Shown here: in pieces, positions 16,203-25,760 of the stretch
How the letters are laid out: every line of letters starts with the position of its first letter
Numbering within the stretch: the first letter of the stretch is position 1
Source of the DNA: Nostoc sp. C052
Lineage (GTDB): Bacteria; Cyanobacteriota; Cyanobacteriia; Cyanobacteriales; Nostocaceae
Length of the DNA stretch: 64,000 bases
Assembly (NCBI RefSeq): GCF_013393905.1
Contig: NZ_CP040273.1
Location: 124,001-188,000, forward strand
Reading direction: 5' to 3'
Notes under the pieces: model-generated
What the model saw: the letters and a program-made list of their open reading frames with translations, nothing else
The model's database searches: none
What the model was told of the DNA's origin: nothing
Translations under genes and position numbers: made by a program

Positions 16203-16341
16203 GCAAGATTAATCCGTCGGACAGATCGCCGCCACATCTATGAGGAAATTGGCTTGAAACCTCCGAACAAAGCCAAGAGAATTAGAGTTTTTCAGGCGTG
16301 GCAACTCTCAGCATTTTTTGATCACAGGAAAACAAACCACT

Positions 16342-18708
16342 ATGACCAACTTTATTGAACTAACAGACAGCAACAACCCCTTCAATAGCATTAATGTGAT
16401 TTTTCACAGCGCCCCTACCTTAGCTGACATCGATGGTGATGGCGACAATGATTTGATCGTTGGGGCAGCTGACGGCACGCTCAATTACTACAAAAACACA
16501 GGCACAGCCACCAACCCGGTCTACACAGAGCAAAACGGTACAGCTAACCCCTTCAATAGCATTAATGTGATTTTTTACAGTGCCCCCACCTTAGCTGACA
16601 TTGATGGCGATGGCGACTTAGATGTGGTCGTTGGGGAATTTAACGGCACACTCAAGTACTACAAGAACACAGGCACAGCCACCACTCCGGTCTACGTAGA
16701 GCAAACAGGCACAGCCAACCCCTTCAATAGCATTTCTGTCGGGAGTCGCAGCGCTCCCACCTTTGCTGATATCGATGGCGATGGCGACTTAGATGTGGTC
16801 GTTGGGGAAAGTAACGGCACACTCAAGTACTACAAGAACACAGGCACAGCCGCCACTCCGGTTTACGTAGAGCAAACAGACACAGCCAACCCCTTTAATG
16901 ATATTAATGTGGGGAATATTAATGTGATTTTTTACAGCGCCCCCACCTTTGCTGACATCGATGGCGATGGCGACTTAGATGTGATCGTTGGGGAAAGTAA
17001 CGGCACACTCAAGTACTACAAGAACACAGGCACAGCCACCACTCCGGTCTACGTAGAGCAAACAGGCACAGCCAACCCCTTTAATGATATTAATGTGGGG
17101 TCTTACAGCGCCCCCACCTTTGCTGACATCGATGGCGATGGCGACTTGGATTTGATCGTTGGGGAAAGTAGCGGCACACTCAAGTACTTCTACAACAACC
17201 CCAATCGCCCTCCTGTTGCTGTCAACGATGCCGTTAGCACTAACGAAAACACCGTTGTTAATGGTAATCTCTTAGCTGCCAACCCCACCACCCCTGACAG
17301 TGACCCTGATGGCAACCCCTTGACGGTAACAGCAGTCAACGGCAGCGCTGCTAATATTGGTACTCAAATTAACTTGGGCAATGGGAAACTCACGGTGAAT
17401 GCCAACGGCACTTTTACCTTTGACCCCACCAATGGCACTGCTACTCTGACAGATGGCTACGATTATTTACCTCAAGGAGCCACTGCCACTGAGTCTTTTA
17501 GCTATACCATCAGTGATGGTAAGGGTGGGACTGCCAGCGCCACTGCCACCATCACGATTACTGGGGTGAATGATGCGGCTACCATCTCAGGTACAGCCAC
17601 AGATGCAGTTACCGAAGATGCCACCACACCCAATTTAACCACCACGGGTGCATTAACTGTCACTGATGTTGATACTGGCGAAAACAAATTTAAGACTACC
17701 GTCACCTCCGCTAGTGGTAATCTCGGTAGCCTCACCATCACCGATAATGGCACTTGGAATTACACTGTTGCCAATAGTGCGGTGCAATCCCTGGGAGCCG
17801 GAGCCACCAAAACTGAAACCTTCACCGTGAAATCTGTTGATGACACCGCCAGCCAAAATATTACCATCACCATTAACGGCATCAACGATAACCCAGTTGC
17901 AGGTACAGACTCCTTAGTTGCTACCCAACTCATCCCCACCAGCATTGCTGTTAGCACCTTACTTGCCAACGATAGCGATGTTGATACTGGGGATAGCTTG
18001 AAGATTACTGGCATCAGCAACGTTGTCGGTGGTGGCGCAGTTTTATTCAATAATTTCACCCCTAGTAATTTTACTGATGATTTCATCGTCTTTTTGCCTA
18101 CCAACAGTGGTACGGGTAGTTTCAAATACACCTTGACTGACAATAATGGCGGTACAACTACAGGTACTGTCAACCTACTCATTGGTTCTACCCAACTCGG
18201 TCTTAATGGCAAAGACACCCTCACAGGCAATGATGGCCCTGACTTGCTCAATGGCGGCAATGGTAATGATACTCTCATTGGCGGTCTAGGGAATGATACT
18301 CTCATTGGCGGTAACGGTGATGACTTACTCATTGGTGGTGCTGGCGCGGATGTTCTGACTGGTGGTCTAGGCGCTGATACTTTCCGCTTTGCTTTGACTG
18401 ATTCTCTGCTGAGTAACTTTGACCGCATCACCGATTTGCGAATTGGCACGGATTTGATTGATGGACCGAATGCTGTCAGCGCTGCCAATGTCAGGAAATT
18501 GGGGACAGTCATTAGTCTAGATGCTGCTGGTGTGGGGGCACTGTTGACTAATAGCAACTTTGTGGCTAATGGTGCTGCCACCTTTAGCTTTGGTAGCCGC
18601 ACCTTTCTGGCGCTGAATGATGTCACAGCTGGTTTCCAATCTAACAATGACGCGATTATTGAGATTACTGGCTATAGTCGCAATCTCAACAATTTGGCAA
18701 TTGTTTAA
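16342..18708 (+). CDS. Secreted FG-GAP/VCBS/RTX multi-domain protein (788 aa)
   Basis: Five N-terminal FG-GAP/VCBS-type repeats of about 57 residues (each with APTxADIDGDGDxDxxVG and a GTLKYYKNTGTA tail) cover residues 1-285 and carry calcium-binding DxDGDG loops. Next come a cadherin-like/VCBS block (residues 290-370), a VCBS repeat with TDVDTGENKFKTTV (about 400-510) and another Ig-like domain (about 515-615). Then four RTX nonapeptides (GGxGNDxLxGG, about 620-680) and a C-terminal RTX secretion-type tail. RTX proteins leave by type I secretion and bind calcium outside the cell. The ATG at 16342 is preceded by CAGGAAA. No transporter genes are near. Confidence 0.9.
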   Translation: MTNFIELTDSNNPFNSINVIFHSAPTLADIDGDGDNDLIVGAADGTLNYYKNTGTATNPVYTEQNGTANPFNSINVIFYSAPTLADIDGDGDLDVVVGEFNGTLKYYKNTGTATTPVYVEQTGTANPFNSISVGSRSAPTFADIDGDGDLDVVVGESNGTLKYYKNTGTAATPVYVEQTDTANPFNDINVGNINVIFYSAPTFADIDGDGDLDVIVGESNGTLKYYKNTGTATTPVYVEQTGTANPFNDINVGSYSAPTFADIDGDGDLDLIVGESSGTLKYFYNNPNRPPVAVNDAVSTNENTVVNGNLLAANPTTPDSDPDGNPLTVTAVNGSAANIGTQINLGNGKLTVNANGTFTFDPTNGTATLTDGYDYLPQGATATESFSYTISDGKGGTASATATITITGVNDAATISGTATDAVTEDATTPNLTTTGALTVTDVDTGENKFKTTVTSASGNLGSLTITDNGTWNYTVANSAVQSLGAGATKTETFTVKSVDDTASQNITITINGINDNPVAGTDSLVATQLIPTSIAVSTLLANDSDVDTGDSLKITGISNVVGGGAVLFNNFTPSNFTDDFIVFLPTNSGTGSFKYTLTDNNGGTTTGTVNLLIGSTQLGLNGKDTLTGNDGPDLLNGGNGNDTLIGGLGNDTLIGGNGDDLLIGGAGADVLTGGLGADTFRFALTDSLLSNFDRITDLRIGTDLIDGPNAVSAANVRKLGTVISLDAAGVGALLTNSNFVANGAATFSFGSRTFLALNDVTAGFQSNNDAIIEITGYSRNLNNLAIV

Positions 18709-18976
18709 TTGTAAATGTAGCGATCACTCTTGAGAATTTCACGGGTGCGATCACTCTGCAAATAGATTTGATAAAATCTCATCATCACTTTTTCTGTGGT
18801 ATTAATTAGTGCCTTTTTTGTGATATGAGCAATCTGCAACCTCATCCGCATTACTTGACAGCTAAGGGTAATTATTCTGGTTGAAAATGCTTGTATAGAC
18901 ACAATAATAGCTTTTTCAAACAAATATATCCTTGGCAAAAAAAATTGTAATTTTTAGAACATAGGAAATCGAAAAA

Positions 18977-19771
18977 ATGCCTACTAAATTGTTAAGCAAC
19001 ACAGAAAATCAATACAGTGTACCTGGAGGAAATAATACCACTGACATTTATAACATTCTAGGTAATAGCGGAAATAATTCCATAACAGGTGGAGGTGGTG
19101 ACGATAACATTTTTGGGGGTAATGGCGATGACACGATTTTTGGGGGTGATGGCAATGATAAACTCTCTGGAGATTCAGGTAATGATACTCTGTTTGGGGG
19201 TAACGGTAATGACACCCTGAATGGGGGTACTGGTGATGACTTCCTTGATGGTGGGACTGGTAATGACTTGCTCTATGGTGGGACTGGTAATGACATCCTC
19301 TATGGTGGGATTGGTAATGACATCCTCTATGGTGGGACTGGTGATGACATTGTAGTTGGTGGTCAAGGTAGCGATATCCTCAATGGATTTGGCGGTGCGA
19401 TCGGAACCGCAGAGGTAGATTACTTAATTGGTGGTGGTTTCGTTGACTCAGCTGGTAATGTTGATGACCCCTTCGCTCCCTCAGCAGCAGATGGCGTTCG
19501 AGACACTTTCGTACTGGGAAATGCTACTACTAGTTTCTATACTAATGCTGGTAACAACGACTTCGCTGTTATTTTCGGCTTTGAGACAGCTAGTGATGTT
19601 GTTGCTGTAAGTCCATCTGTAACTCTTGGATTAGGATTTGGAACTGTTGATACACCTTTCTTAGGTCCAATTGCGGGTACATTGATTTTCTCTGGTAGTG
19701 ACTTAATTGGCGTACTAGCAGGAGTATCACCTAGTTCACTCAGTGGTGTTAATTTCATAGCCGCCGCGTAA
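18977..19771 (+). CDS. RTX calcium-binding repeat protein (264 aa)
   Basis: After a 30-residue lead (MPTKLLSNTENQYSVPGGNN) come about ten tandem RTX nonapeptides (GGxGNDxLxGG, residues 40-135). A 125-residue C-terminal domain (DTFVLGNATTSFYTNAGNND, then DFAVIFGFETASDVVAVSPS) of the type seen in cyanobacterial type I secreted proteins ends the protein. The nonapeptides fold into a calcium-bound beta roll. It has no Sec signal, consistent with type I export. It is separated by 268 bases from the FG-GAP/RTX gene and probably has its own promoter; no convincing gene lies between. A hairpin at 19924-19962 may end the transcript. Confidence 0.9.
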   Translation: MPTKLLSNTENQYSVPGGNNTTDIYNILGNSGNNSITGGGGDDNIFGGNGDDTIFGGDGNDKLSGDSGNDTLFGGNGNDTLNGGTGDDFLDGGTGNDLLYGGTGNDILYGGIGNDILYGGTGDDIVVGGQGSDILNGFGGAIGTAEVDYLIGGGFVDSAGNVDDPFAPSAADGVRDTFVLGNATTSFYTNAGNNDFAVIFGFETASDVVAVSPSVTLGLGFGTVDTPFLGPIAGTLIFSGSDLIGVLAGVSPSSLSGVNFIAAA

Positions 19772-20123
19772 AGTCGTCTTTTTGAGAGCTACTTTGCCAT
19801 AATCGCCTTTGTATAGCAATGGAGAATTTTTGGTCGCTAAGGAAATCGGTGGTGTTGAAAGCTAGGCATAACACACATTTCAAGAATTAGTATCAATTCA
19901 GCCTACTCTGATATTTGAAGGGTTTAACTGTCCCACTTTTGGACTAAAAATGGGACAGTTAATGCAGGAAAAGCTTGATTTTGCGTTGATGCAACTTGCT
20001 CACTGTAGTCGCTCCAATCCAGCAATTCTCATTAAAAGAACAATTATTGTTATCATTAGACTTATCCTTAATATAAACAAAGTGGGATAATAAAAAACGG
20101 AGTAAAAATTATATGTAGATAAT
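19772..20123. other. Intergenic region between RTX gene and transposase, with a strong hairpin
   Basis: It holds the 19924-19962 inverted repeat and AT-rich sequence (20040-20123) that probably contains the transposase promoter and the left end of its insertion sequence. TTATCC at 20059-20064 and GGATAA at 20085-20090 flank a short AT-rich core. No gene is supported. Confidence 0.4.
19924..19962. terminator. Perfect 12-bp inverted repeat
   Basis: TTAACTGTCCCA (19924-19935) and TGGGACAGTTAA (19951-19962) are exact complements; the 15-base loop itself contains CTTTT/AAAAA. It is 150 bases after the RTX stop and lacks a terminal T run, so it may be a terminator or a transposon-related palindrome. 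Confidence 0.45.
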
Positions 20124-21032
20124 ATGACAAACCCTTTAGCAAGAATTGAATCACATCCCCACGAAGCAAAACGATTAATAGGGATTAATTATGACCAGTT
20201 TTTAGCATTGGTATCCTTAGCGGAAAAAAGGCATAGAGAGAAACAAGCAGAAATTGAAAAAAATAAAGTTCGGATTATTGCCAAGGGAGGCGGACGCAAA
20301 CCAGAGATGTCACCGAAAGAAGGAATATGCTTGTGTCTAGTTTACCTCAGACAAAAACCAATTTTTGAAATTTTAGGGTTACTCTTTGATATTTCCAAAA
20401 CAAAAGCGAATGATGCTTTTAACTATTGGGTAGATATTTTGAGAGAAATTTTACCAGCATCTCAAATAGAAGAAGCGTCAGTAGATAGTCAAAAATATCA
20501 AGAATTGCAGCAAATGCTGTCCGAGTATGAATTAATTGTTGATAGTGCAGAACAGGCTACAGCGAGACCTGTAGACTATCAAGAACAAAAAAGATATTAC
20601 TCTGGTAAGAAAAAAATGCATACTCTAAAAAACCAGTTTATTGTCTTACCAGGTGGTGAAGATATTGTAGATATCTGTGTGGGAATGCTGGGAAAAAGAA
20701 GTGATATTAATTTATTTCGAGATACTTGGAATAAATTTGCTGACTCACAAAGGTTTATAGGTGATAAGGCCTATATTGGAGATGATGCCATTACCACACC
20801 TCATAAGAAACGAAAGAATACAGAAATTTCGGAATTCCAAAAACAAGAGAACAAACAACTTTCGTCTCGCAGAATTGCCGTTGAACACATGATATGTCGG
20901 GTAAAAATATTTCGAGTAGCCTCGGAAAAATTCCGTCTCGCTCGTCATCGATATAGTCAGGTAATTCTGGCAGTTTGTGGGCTGATTAGGTTAAGACTTA
21001 ATCGCTTAGTATCCTTAACCATTAATACTTAA
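20124..21032 (+). CDS. DDE transposase, IS5-like (DDE_Tnp_4 type), 302 aa
   Basis: An N-terminal HTH (residues 60-110: MSPKEGICLCLVYLRQKPIF, then EILGLLFDISKTKANDAFNY) is followed by the DDE core: D in LIVDSAEQA (about 138), D in FIGDKAYIGDDAI (about 215) and E in RIAVEHMICRVKIF (about 256). Length and motifs fit a complete transposase of the HARBI1/IS5-like type that moves by DNA cut-and-paste. Clean terminal inverted repeats could not be fixed by eye; a GAGTAAAAA pair (20100-20108 and inverted 21068-21076) is only a candidate. Flanked by RTX genes. Confidence 0.85.
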   Translation: MTNPLARIESHPHEAKRLIGINYDQFLALVSLAEKRHREKQAEIEKNKVRIIAKGGGRKPEMSPKEGICLCLVYLRQKPIFEILGLLFDISKTKANDAFNYWVDILREILPASQIEEASVDSQKYQELQQMLSEYELIVDSAEQATARPVDYQEQKRYYSGKKKMHTLKNQFIVLPGGEDIVDICVGMLGKRSDINLFRDTWNKFADSQRFIGDKAYIGDDAITTPHKKRKNTEISEFQKQENKQLSSRRIAVEHMICRVKIFRVASEKFRLARHRYSQVILAVCGLIRLRLNRLVSLTINT

Positions 21033-21280
21033 TTTTTTATCCTGAAATTGATTTCATCGTTTTGTACTTTTTACTCTAATTTTAATTTTTTGTCTCAGAA
21101 TGCCGCCAAACACCTATTTTCTCGTAGAGTAAGATAGCGATCGCCTATTCAATCTGAATTGCTCAAACCCATTCACAGTAAGCATTTACTTTTTGCGGAT
21201 AAGTCTATTCGAGGCTATGCAAAATTTCAAGTTTTAGATATGGTTTTTGTATCTCAATACTCGTAAGTACAGGTTTTTTT
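21033..21280. other. AT-rich flank of the transposase gene
   Basis: A HIP1 site at 21138-21145 and a CTCGTAGAG motif at 21121-21129 are visible. No gene or confident insertion-sequence end is seen. Confidence 0.3.
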
Positions 21281-21466
21281 TTGAATCAGCCAGGAATTTT
21301 TGATGAAATAGTGCAATACTTTCAGTCAATCCTAAAGGATTTTCCTGATAAGCGAACAGGCAAAAACAAACGCTATAAAATGAGCGATGCAGGATTAAGT
21401 GCATTTTCAGTATTTTTTACTCAAAGTCCGTCGTTTCTGTCCCATCAACGTTCAGGGGAGGCATAA
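21281..21466 (+). pseudogene. N-terminal fragment of an ISNCY-type transposase
   Basis: The first 55 residues read IFDEIVQYFQSILKDFPDKR, TGKNKRYKMSDAGLSAFSVF, then FTQSPSFLSHQRSGE. This is the typical beginning of a cyanobacterial transposase whose family starts with D-x-R-x-G-x-N-x-x-Y-x-M-x-D-A-G-L-S-A-F-S-V-F-F-T-Q-S-P-S-F. It stops abruptly where a fragment of another gene begins (21461), so more than 80 percent of the gene is lost. Confidence 0.75.
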
Positions 21467-21607
21467 TCTGCGACTCGCTCCCATCCCCATTTATACAGCA
21501 CTTCCGGCAGCTATGAGGTACATCCTAAAAGCTGAAAGCAATGATAGGAGAGGGGCAAGGAGAAAACTATATTGCATAATAGCCGGAAGCGCTGTAAGCA
21601 GTGTCAA
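21461..21607 (-). pseudogene. 47-bp fragment of the 32062-32583 gene, interrupted by a MITE
   Basis: Bases 21461-21495 plus 21597-21607 are identical to 32120-32165 once the 99-bp insert and one TA are removed. Read on the minus strand the fragment encodes the AYKWGWERVADYA part of the 32062-32583 product. It is flanked on both sides by other gene debris. Confidence 0.85.
21496..21594. mobile_element. 99-bp MITE flanked by TA target-site duplication
   Basis: The terminal inverted repeats are CAGCACTTCCGGC (21496-21508) and GCCGGAAGCGCTG (21582-21594), with one mismatch in 13. It is flanked by TA at 21494-21495 and 21595-21596. The uninterrupted target is present at 32139-32165, where a single TA occupies the site. 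No coding capacity. TA targeting suggests an IS630/Tc1-mariner-type partner; its ends differ from those of the IS630 element at 62232-63289. Confidence 0.85.
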
Positions 21608-21733
21608 TATTTCAGGCATTATGGATATCTTTATGAATTCAAGGTGGAAGAGGTGATTAATCCTAAGACTTTCCCCCAATTGGTAAAAACTCTTGGAGTA
21701 TCTGTCTGCCACTTTCTGCAAAGAATTTACTAG
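21596..21733 (+). pseudogene. 3' fragment of an unidentified gene (45 residues)
   Basis: The frame reads KQCQYFRHYGYLYEFKVEEV, then INPKTFPQLVKTLGVSVCHF and LQRIY with a stop at 21731-21733. The composition is protein-like, but there is no start. It may be the tail of a small gene whose 5' part was lost at the MITE/fragment junction. Not recognised. Confidence 0.3.
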
Positions 21734-22384
21734 ATAAATATAAAGAATAGATAAAGATTAGTGCTTCTACATACATCTGTTCAGTAAATACGATGAAGAA
21801 TATGTAAAGTTATTTTTTTAGAGATGAATAACTCAGTAAATATTCTGTATGGTATTTATTAGCAGATTATTTAGGGCTTGCTGAAAATTTATTTCTTTAT
21901 TCCTCGTAAGCTGTTCTGTATTTTTTAGCTAGATACCAAAGGAAAATACCCCACAACAAGTCCATAAATATTTGTTGCCCTGTTTTCAAGCTAGCAAGAC
22001 TTACGCATGGACAAAAACAATGAGATTTGTTTTTCAAAGATTCGGAGCTTGATTTTTCGATGCTTTGTCAGCAGTGTGTATGGTAAATATTTGCCTATGC
22101 TACTGATCAAGGGTGATTTAAATTAGCTTGAAATTAGCTTTTTGTGAATTCAGATCCTCTGGAATTTGTAGAATGCCTAAGACTTAAATAGTCCGAAGTA
22201 CTTCGATAAGTAATACTTGCAAGTTAATCAAAAGGAAAACCTTCCGAAAAAATTCGTAACCCCCAAGGGTGAGATTGAAGTATGTCGAAATCATCAAATT
22301 TCGGCAAATTTTTCTGTGCCAAAACAGCATTAACAACTGATAACTTAATTTACTTCAAAATATCGATTCAGGTAGGAAAAAGTA
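21734..22384 (+). promoter_or_regulatory. AT-rich upstream region of the first tandem RTX gene
   Basis: No gene is seen in 650 bases. From about 21975 the sequence resembles the region before the second RTX gene (25385-25760). Shared blocks include TTTTCAAG(C/T)TAG(C/T)AAGACTTA and AAGACTTA(A/G)ATAGTC(C/T)GA, and both end in a GGTA-AAA stretch before the ATG. This conservation suggests a promoter or leader that was duplicated with the gene. Confidence 0.45.
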
Positions 22385-25246
22385 ATGGCAAATATCATTG
22401 GAACCGACGGGAATGATACTCTATTTGGCACTGACAGCACTGACACAATTAACGGGAAAGCTGGGAATGATAACATTACAGGTAGTAATGGCGACGATAC
22501 CCTAAGGGGTGGTGGTGGGAAGGATACATTTGTTTACAGCTCCAATGATGGCACTGATACTATCACTGATTTTGGTGGTGTAGGTAAAGGTACAAATCCC
22601 ACAGCAGCAGTTATTGCCGAAGTTGATACTATCAAATTCCTTGATGAGGAATCGACTGCGCGAAATCTGCTACTAACCCAGAATGGTAATAATCTGGAAA
22701 TAACCTTTCAAGATATACAAGAAAATTTAGGATTTGAAGATTCACGAGTATATTTTAGTGACCCGAGTTTGAAAGTAATCTTGCAAAACTTCAAACTAGA
22801 AGATTTGGATAACTTGAAAGCTTCTGGTACAAGACCAGCCATTGGTAATATTCTGTTTAATGGGCAAACTACCATTACCGATAGCTTTAATGTTCTAGAT
22901 GCCAATTCTACTGATACGAGCATCGGCATTGCAAACACAGTCACCTTTCTCAATAACCTGGACAATAACATTACAGGTTTAGACAACTCAGATGATGTGA
23001 TTAATGGTCAGGGGGGTAACGACAAAATCGATGGCTTAAGTGGCAACGATCTTTTGAGGGGTGGTACAGGGAATGATACTCTCATTGGTGGCATCGGGAA
23101 TGATACCCTCCTAGATGATACTGGCAATAACTCTCTTGTGGGTGGTATTGGCGACGATATTTTGATTGTTGACTCTTCAACAGGATACAACACCCTCAAT
23201 GGTGGCGCTGGTAACGATCAATTGTACGCTCGAGCTTCAGAAGGCAATAACTTACTATTTGGAGGCGATGGGAATGATATTCTTGATTCCTCTTACCTTA
23301 ATACTGAGTATGGATACTCCTTTATTGCTTCCTCAGGCAATAACACTCTCTACGGTGGTACTGGTGATGACCGCTTGGTTGTGTCTCCAGAAGGGAATAA
23401 CTTACTCTCTGGGGACGATGGCAATGATTATCTCTCCAGTTCTGGCTATGATGAGTATAGATCGAACTATCGTTTTAGCTCCTCAGGCAATAATACCCTC
23501 AACGGTGGCATTGGTGATGATATATTGCGTGCTGAATATTCAACAGGCAATAACCTGCTGAATGGAGGCGATGGCAATGATTATCTCTCCATCTCTGGCT
23601 ATTACATCCAGTACTTCGATTTTGGTTATTATGATGTCACCTCAGGTAATAACACCCTCAACGGTGGTACTGGTGATGATACATTGCGTGCTGAATATTC
23701 AACAGGCAATAATTTACTCTCTGGGGGCGATGGCAATGATTCCTTATATGTTAGCCCCTCATCCCCATCTACTTCCCCCTCTTATTCAATTACTCAAACG
23801 GTAGATGGGGGTAAGGGTGACGATTTATTGTCCATCGATTACAGCAATGCTACAGGAGGGATTAGTTCGACATTCAATGCCACTACTAATATTGGCTCAA
23901 TTACAGCAGGTAAGTATCGGGTTAACTACAAGAATATTGAACGATTAAATATTTCAGGTACAGCTTACAATGACAACATTGTGGGTAACAATGGCAACGA
24001 TACGCTCTCCACGGGTAATGGTGGCAATGATACGATAGATGGCGGTAACGGTGACGATGTTTTGTCTATCGATTACAGTAATGCTACAGGAGGGATTACT
24101 TCGATATTCAATGCCACTACTAATATTGGCTCAATTACAGCAGGTACGTATCGGGTTAACTATAAGAATATTGAACGATTAAATATTTCAGGTACAGCCT
24201 ACAATGACAACATTGTGGGCAGCAATGGCAACGATACGCTCTCCTCCACGGGTAATGGTGGCAATGATACGATAGATGGCGGTAAGGGTGACGATTTATT
24301 GTCCATCGATTATAGCAATGCTACAGGAGGTATTACTTCAACATTCAATGCCACTACTAATATTGGCTCAATTACAGCAGGTACGTATCGGGTTAACTAT
24401 AAGAATATTGAACGATTAAATATTTCAGGTACAGCCTACAATGACAACATTGTGGGCAGCAATGGCAACGATACGCTCTCCTCCACGGGTAATGGTGGCA
24501 ATGATACGATAGATGGCGGTAAGGGTGACGATTTATTGTCCATCGATTATAGCAATGCTACAGGAGGGATTACTTCGACATTCAATGCCACTACTAATAT
24601 TGGCTCAATTACAGCAGGTACGTATCGGGTTAACTATAAGAATATTGAACGATTAAATATTTTCGGTACATTCTACAATGACAACATTGTGGGCAGCAAT
24701 GGCAACGATACGCTCTCCACAGGTTATGGTGGCAATGATACGATAGATGGCGGTAATGGCAACGACTACTTAACTATTACTCGCTATACATCAGGCAATA
24801 ATTTAATCTCTGGGGGCGATGGCAATGATACTCTTTCTGCATTTACTGCCTCAGGTAATAACACACTCAACGGTGGCAACGGCAATGACTACCTCACAGG
24901 TGGTAACGGTAATGATAGTCTAATTGGAGGAGATGGTGTTGATACCTTTGCTTTCAATAGTTTCAATGAAGGCTTAGACACTATTTATGATTTTAACGCC
25001 ACGAATGAAGTGATTCAGATATCGGCTGCTAATTTTGGTGGTGGGTTATCCATTGGTTCGCTCAAAGCAAATCAGTTTACCATTGGAACATCTGCAAACA
25101 CTAGCACTCAGCGATTTATCTATAACTCGACTACTGGTGCATTGTTCTTTGATCAGGATGGCAGCGCAGGGGCGTTTACTAAGATACAATTTGCACAACT
25201 ATCTACTGGCTTGTCACTAACTAATAACAGTTTTGTGGTTGTTTAG
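22385..25246 (+). CDS. Large RTX calcium-binding repeat protein (953 aa)
   Basis: It starts MANIIGTDGNDTLFGTDSTD with RTX nonapeptides at once, followed by a non-repeat domain (residues 55-200, with TDTITDFGGVG and SDDVING). A long array of RTX units mixed with SGNNTLNGGxGDD/STGNNLLxGGDGND modules follows. Four copies of a 79-residue module (GDDLLSIDYSNATGGI...YKNIERLNISG) span about residues 478-795. The last 110 residues (DTFAFNSFNEGLDTIYDFNA ... FDQDGSAGAF) are the typical type I secretion C-terminus. The protein should be exported and fold on calcium as long beta rolls. It is the larger of a tandem pair with 25761-27653. Confidence 0.9.
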   Translation: MANIIGTDGNDTLFGTDSTDTINGKAGNDNITGSNGDDTLRGGGGKDTFVYSSNDGTDTITDFGGVGKGTNPTAAVIAEVDTIKFLDEESTARNLLLTQNGNNLEITFQDIQENLGFEDSRVYFSDPSLKVILQNFKLEDLDNLKASGTRPAIGNILFNGQTTITDSFNVLDANSTDTSIGIANTVTFLNNLDNNITGLDNSDDVINGQGGNDKIDGLSGNDLLRGGTGNDTLIGGIGNDTLLDDTGNNSLVGGIGDDILIVDSSTGYNTLNGGAGNDQLYARASEGNNLLFGGDGNDILDSSYLNTEYGYSFIASSGNNTLYGGTGDDRLVVSPEGNNLLSGDDGNDYLSSSGYDEYRSNYRFSSSGNNTLNGGIGDDILRAEYSTGNNLLNGGDGNDYLSISGYYIQYFDFGYYDVTSGNNTLNGGTGDDTLRAEYSTGNNLLSGGDGNDSLYVSPSSPSTSPSYSITQTVDGGKGDDLLSIDYSNATGGISSTFNATTNIGSITAGKYRVNYKNIERLNISGTAYNDNIVGNNGNDTLSTGNGGNDTIDGGNGDDVLSIDYSNATGGITSIFNATTNIGSITAGTYRVNYKNIERLNISGTAYNDNIVGSNGNDTLSSTGNGGNDTIDGGKGDDLLSIDYSNATGGITSTFNATTNIGSITAGTYRVNYKNIERLNISGTAYNDNIVGSNGNDTLSSTGNGGNDTIDGGKGDDLLSIDYSNATGGITSTFNATTNIGSITAGTYRVNYKNIERLNIFGTFYNDNIVGSNGNDTLSTGYGGNDTIDGGNGNDYLTITRYTSGNNLISGGDGNDTLSAFTASGNNTLNGGNGNDYLTGGNGNDSLIGGDGVDTFAFNSFNEGLDTIYDFNATNEVIQISAANFGGGLSIGSLKANQFTIGTSANTSTQRFIYNSTTGALFFDQDGSAGAFTKIQFAQLSTGLSLTNNSFVVV
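23819..24765 (+). repeat. Four tandem 234/237-bp coding repeats
   Basis: GACGAT(T/G)T(A/T)TTGTC(C/T)ATCG recurs at 23819, 24053, 24290 and 24527, giving periods of 234, 237 and 237 bases. The third and second copies are almost identical, showing recent unequal exchange or gene conversion inside the gene. Confidence 0.9.
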
Positions 25247-25760
25247 TAAATACTTGAATTGCGAGGTGCAATTTTAAGCATCTCGCATTCGATTGTTCTC
25301 TATGTTCAAGGTATATATCTACGGAGAATAGCCACAAGGAGGGCATAAAAATCTCTTTCTCTCTAAGAGTCAGATTTTGACTATTTTCAAGTTAGTAAGA
25401 CTTAGGCACTGGCAAAAAAAAAATATCAAGAATGGGTTTTAGGCATTAAATTGTCAGTAATTTATCCCAAAAAAGTATGCTTAAAAACCTTGAAATGACC
25501 GATTATTCTGAATCTATACGCTTATTAATTTGTACAGTGCTTAAGACTTAGATAGTCTGAGATAGTTAGATAATTGTTACGTAAAAGCTTTCTTATTTAG
25601 TGAATTTTCGAGAAATATGGCTATTTCTCAATGATGACATATAAAGTCTGTCACAAACGTCTAAAAAGTCAAATTCCGATGAGTTATTTGTGTTAAAAAC
25701 TGCACAAATAGCAGATTGAGAACTGAAGTTACTAAAAAAAATCGATTTTAGGTAAAAGTC
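25247..25760 (+). promoter_or_regulatory. Intergenic/leader region before the second RTX gene
   Basis: About 500 AT-rich bases without a gene. From 25385 it parallels the region upstream of 22385 (TTTTCAAGTTAGTAAGACTTA, then TAAGACTTAGATAGTC). A duplicated promoter/leader is the simplest reading. Confidence 0.45.

Noticed and set aside
17760..18647. 295-codon minus-strand ORF opposite the FG-GAP/RTX gene
   Set aside because: An antisense by-product of the repetitive, GC-biased coding strand; the plus strand has clear VCBS and RTX domains.
18705..18938. 77-codon minus-strand ORF between two RTX genes
   Set aside because: No family features or ribosome-binding site; overlaps the leader of the next RTX gene.
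20100..21076. GAGTAAAAA pair as terminal inverted repeats of the transposase at 20124
   Set aside because: Only 9 bases in AT-rich DNA and no target-site duplication; not enough to define the element.
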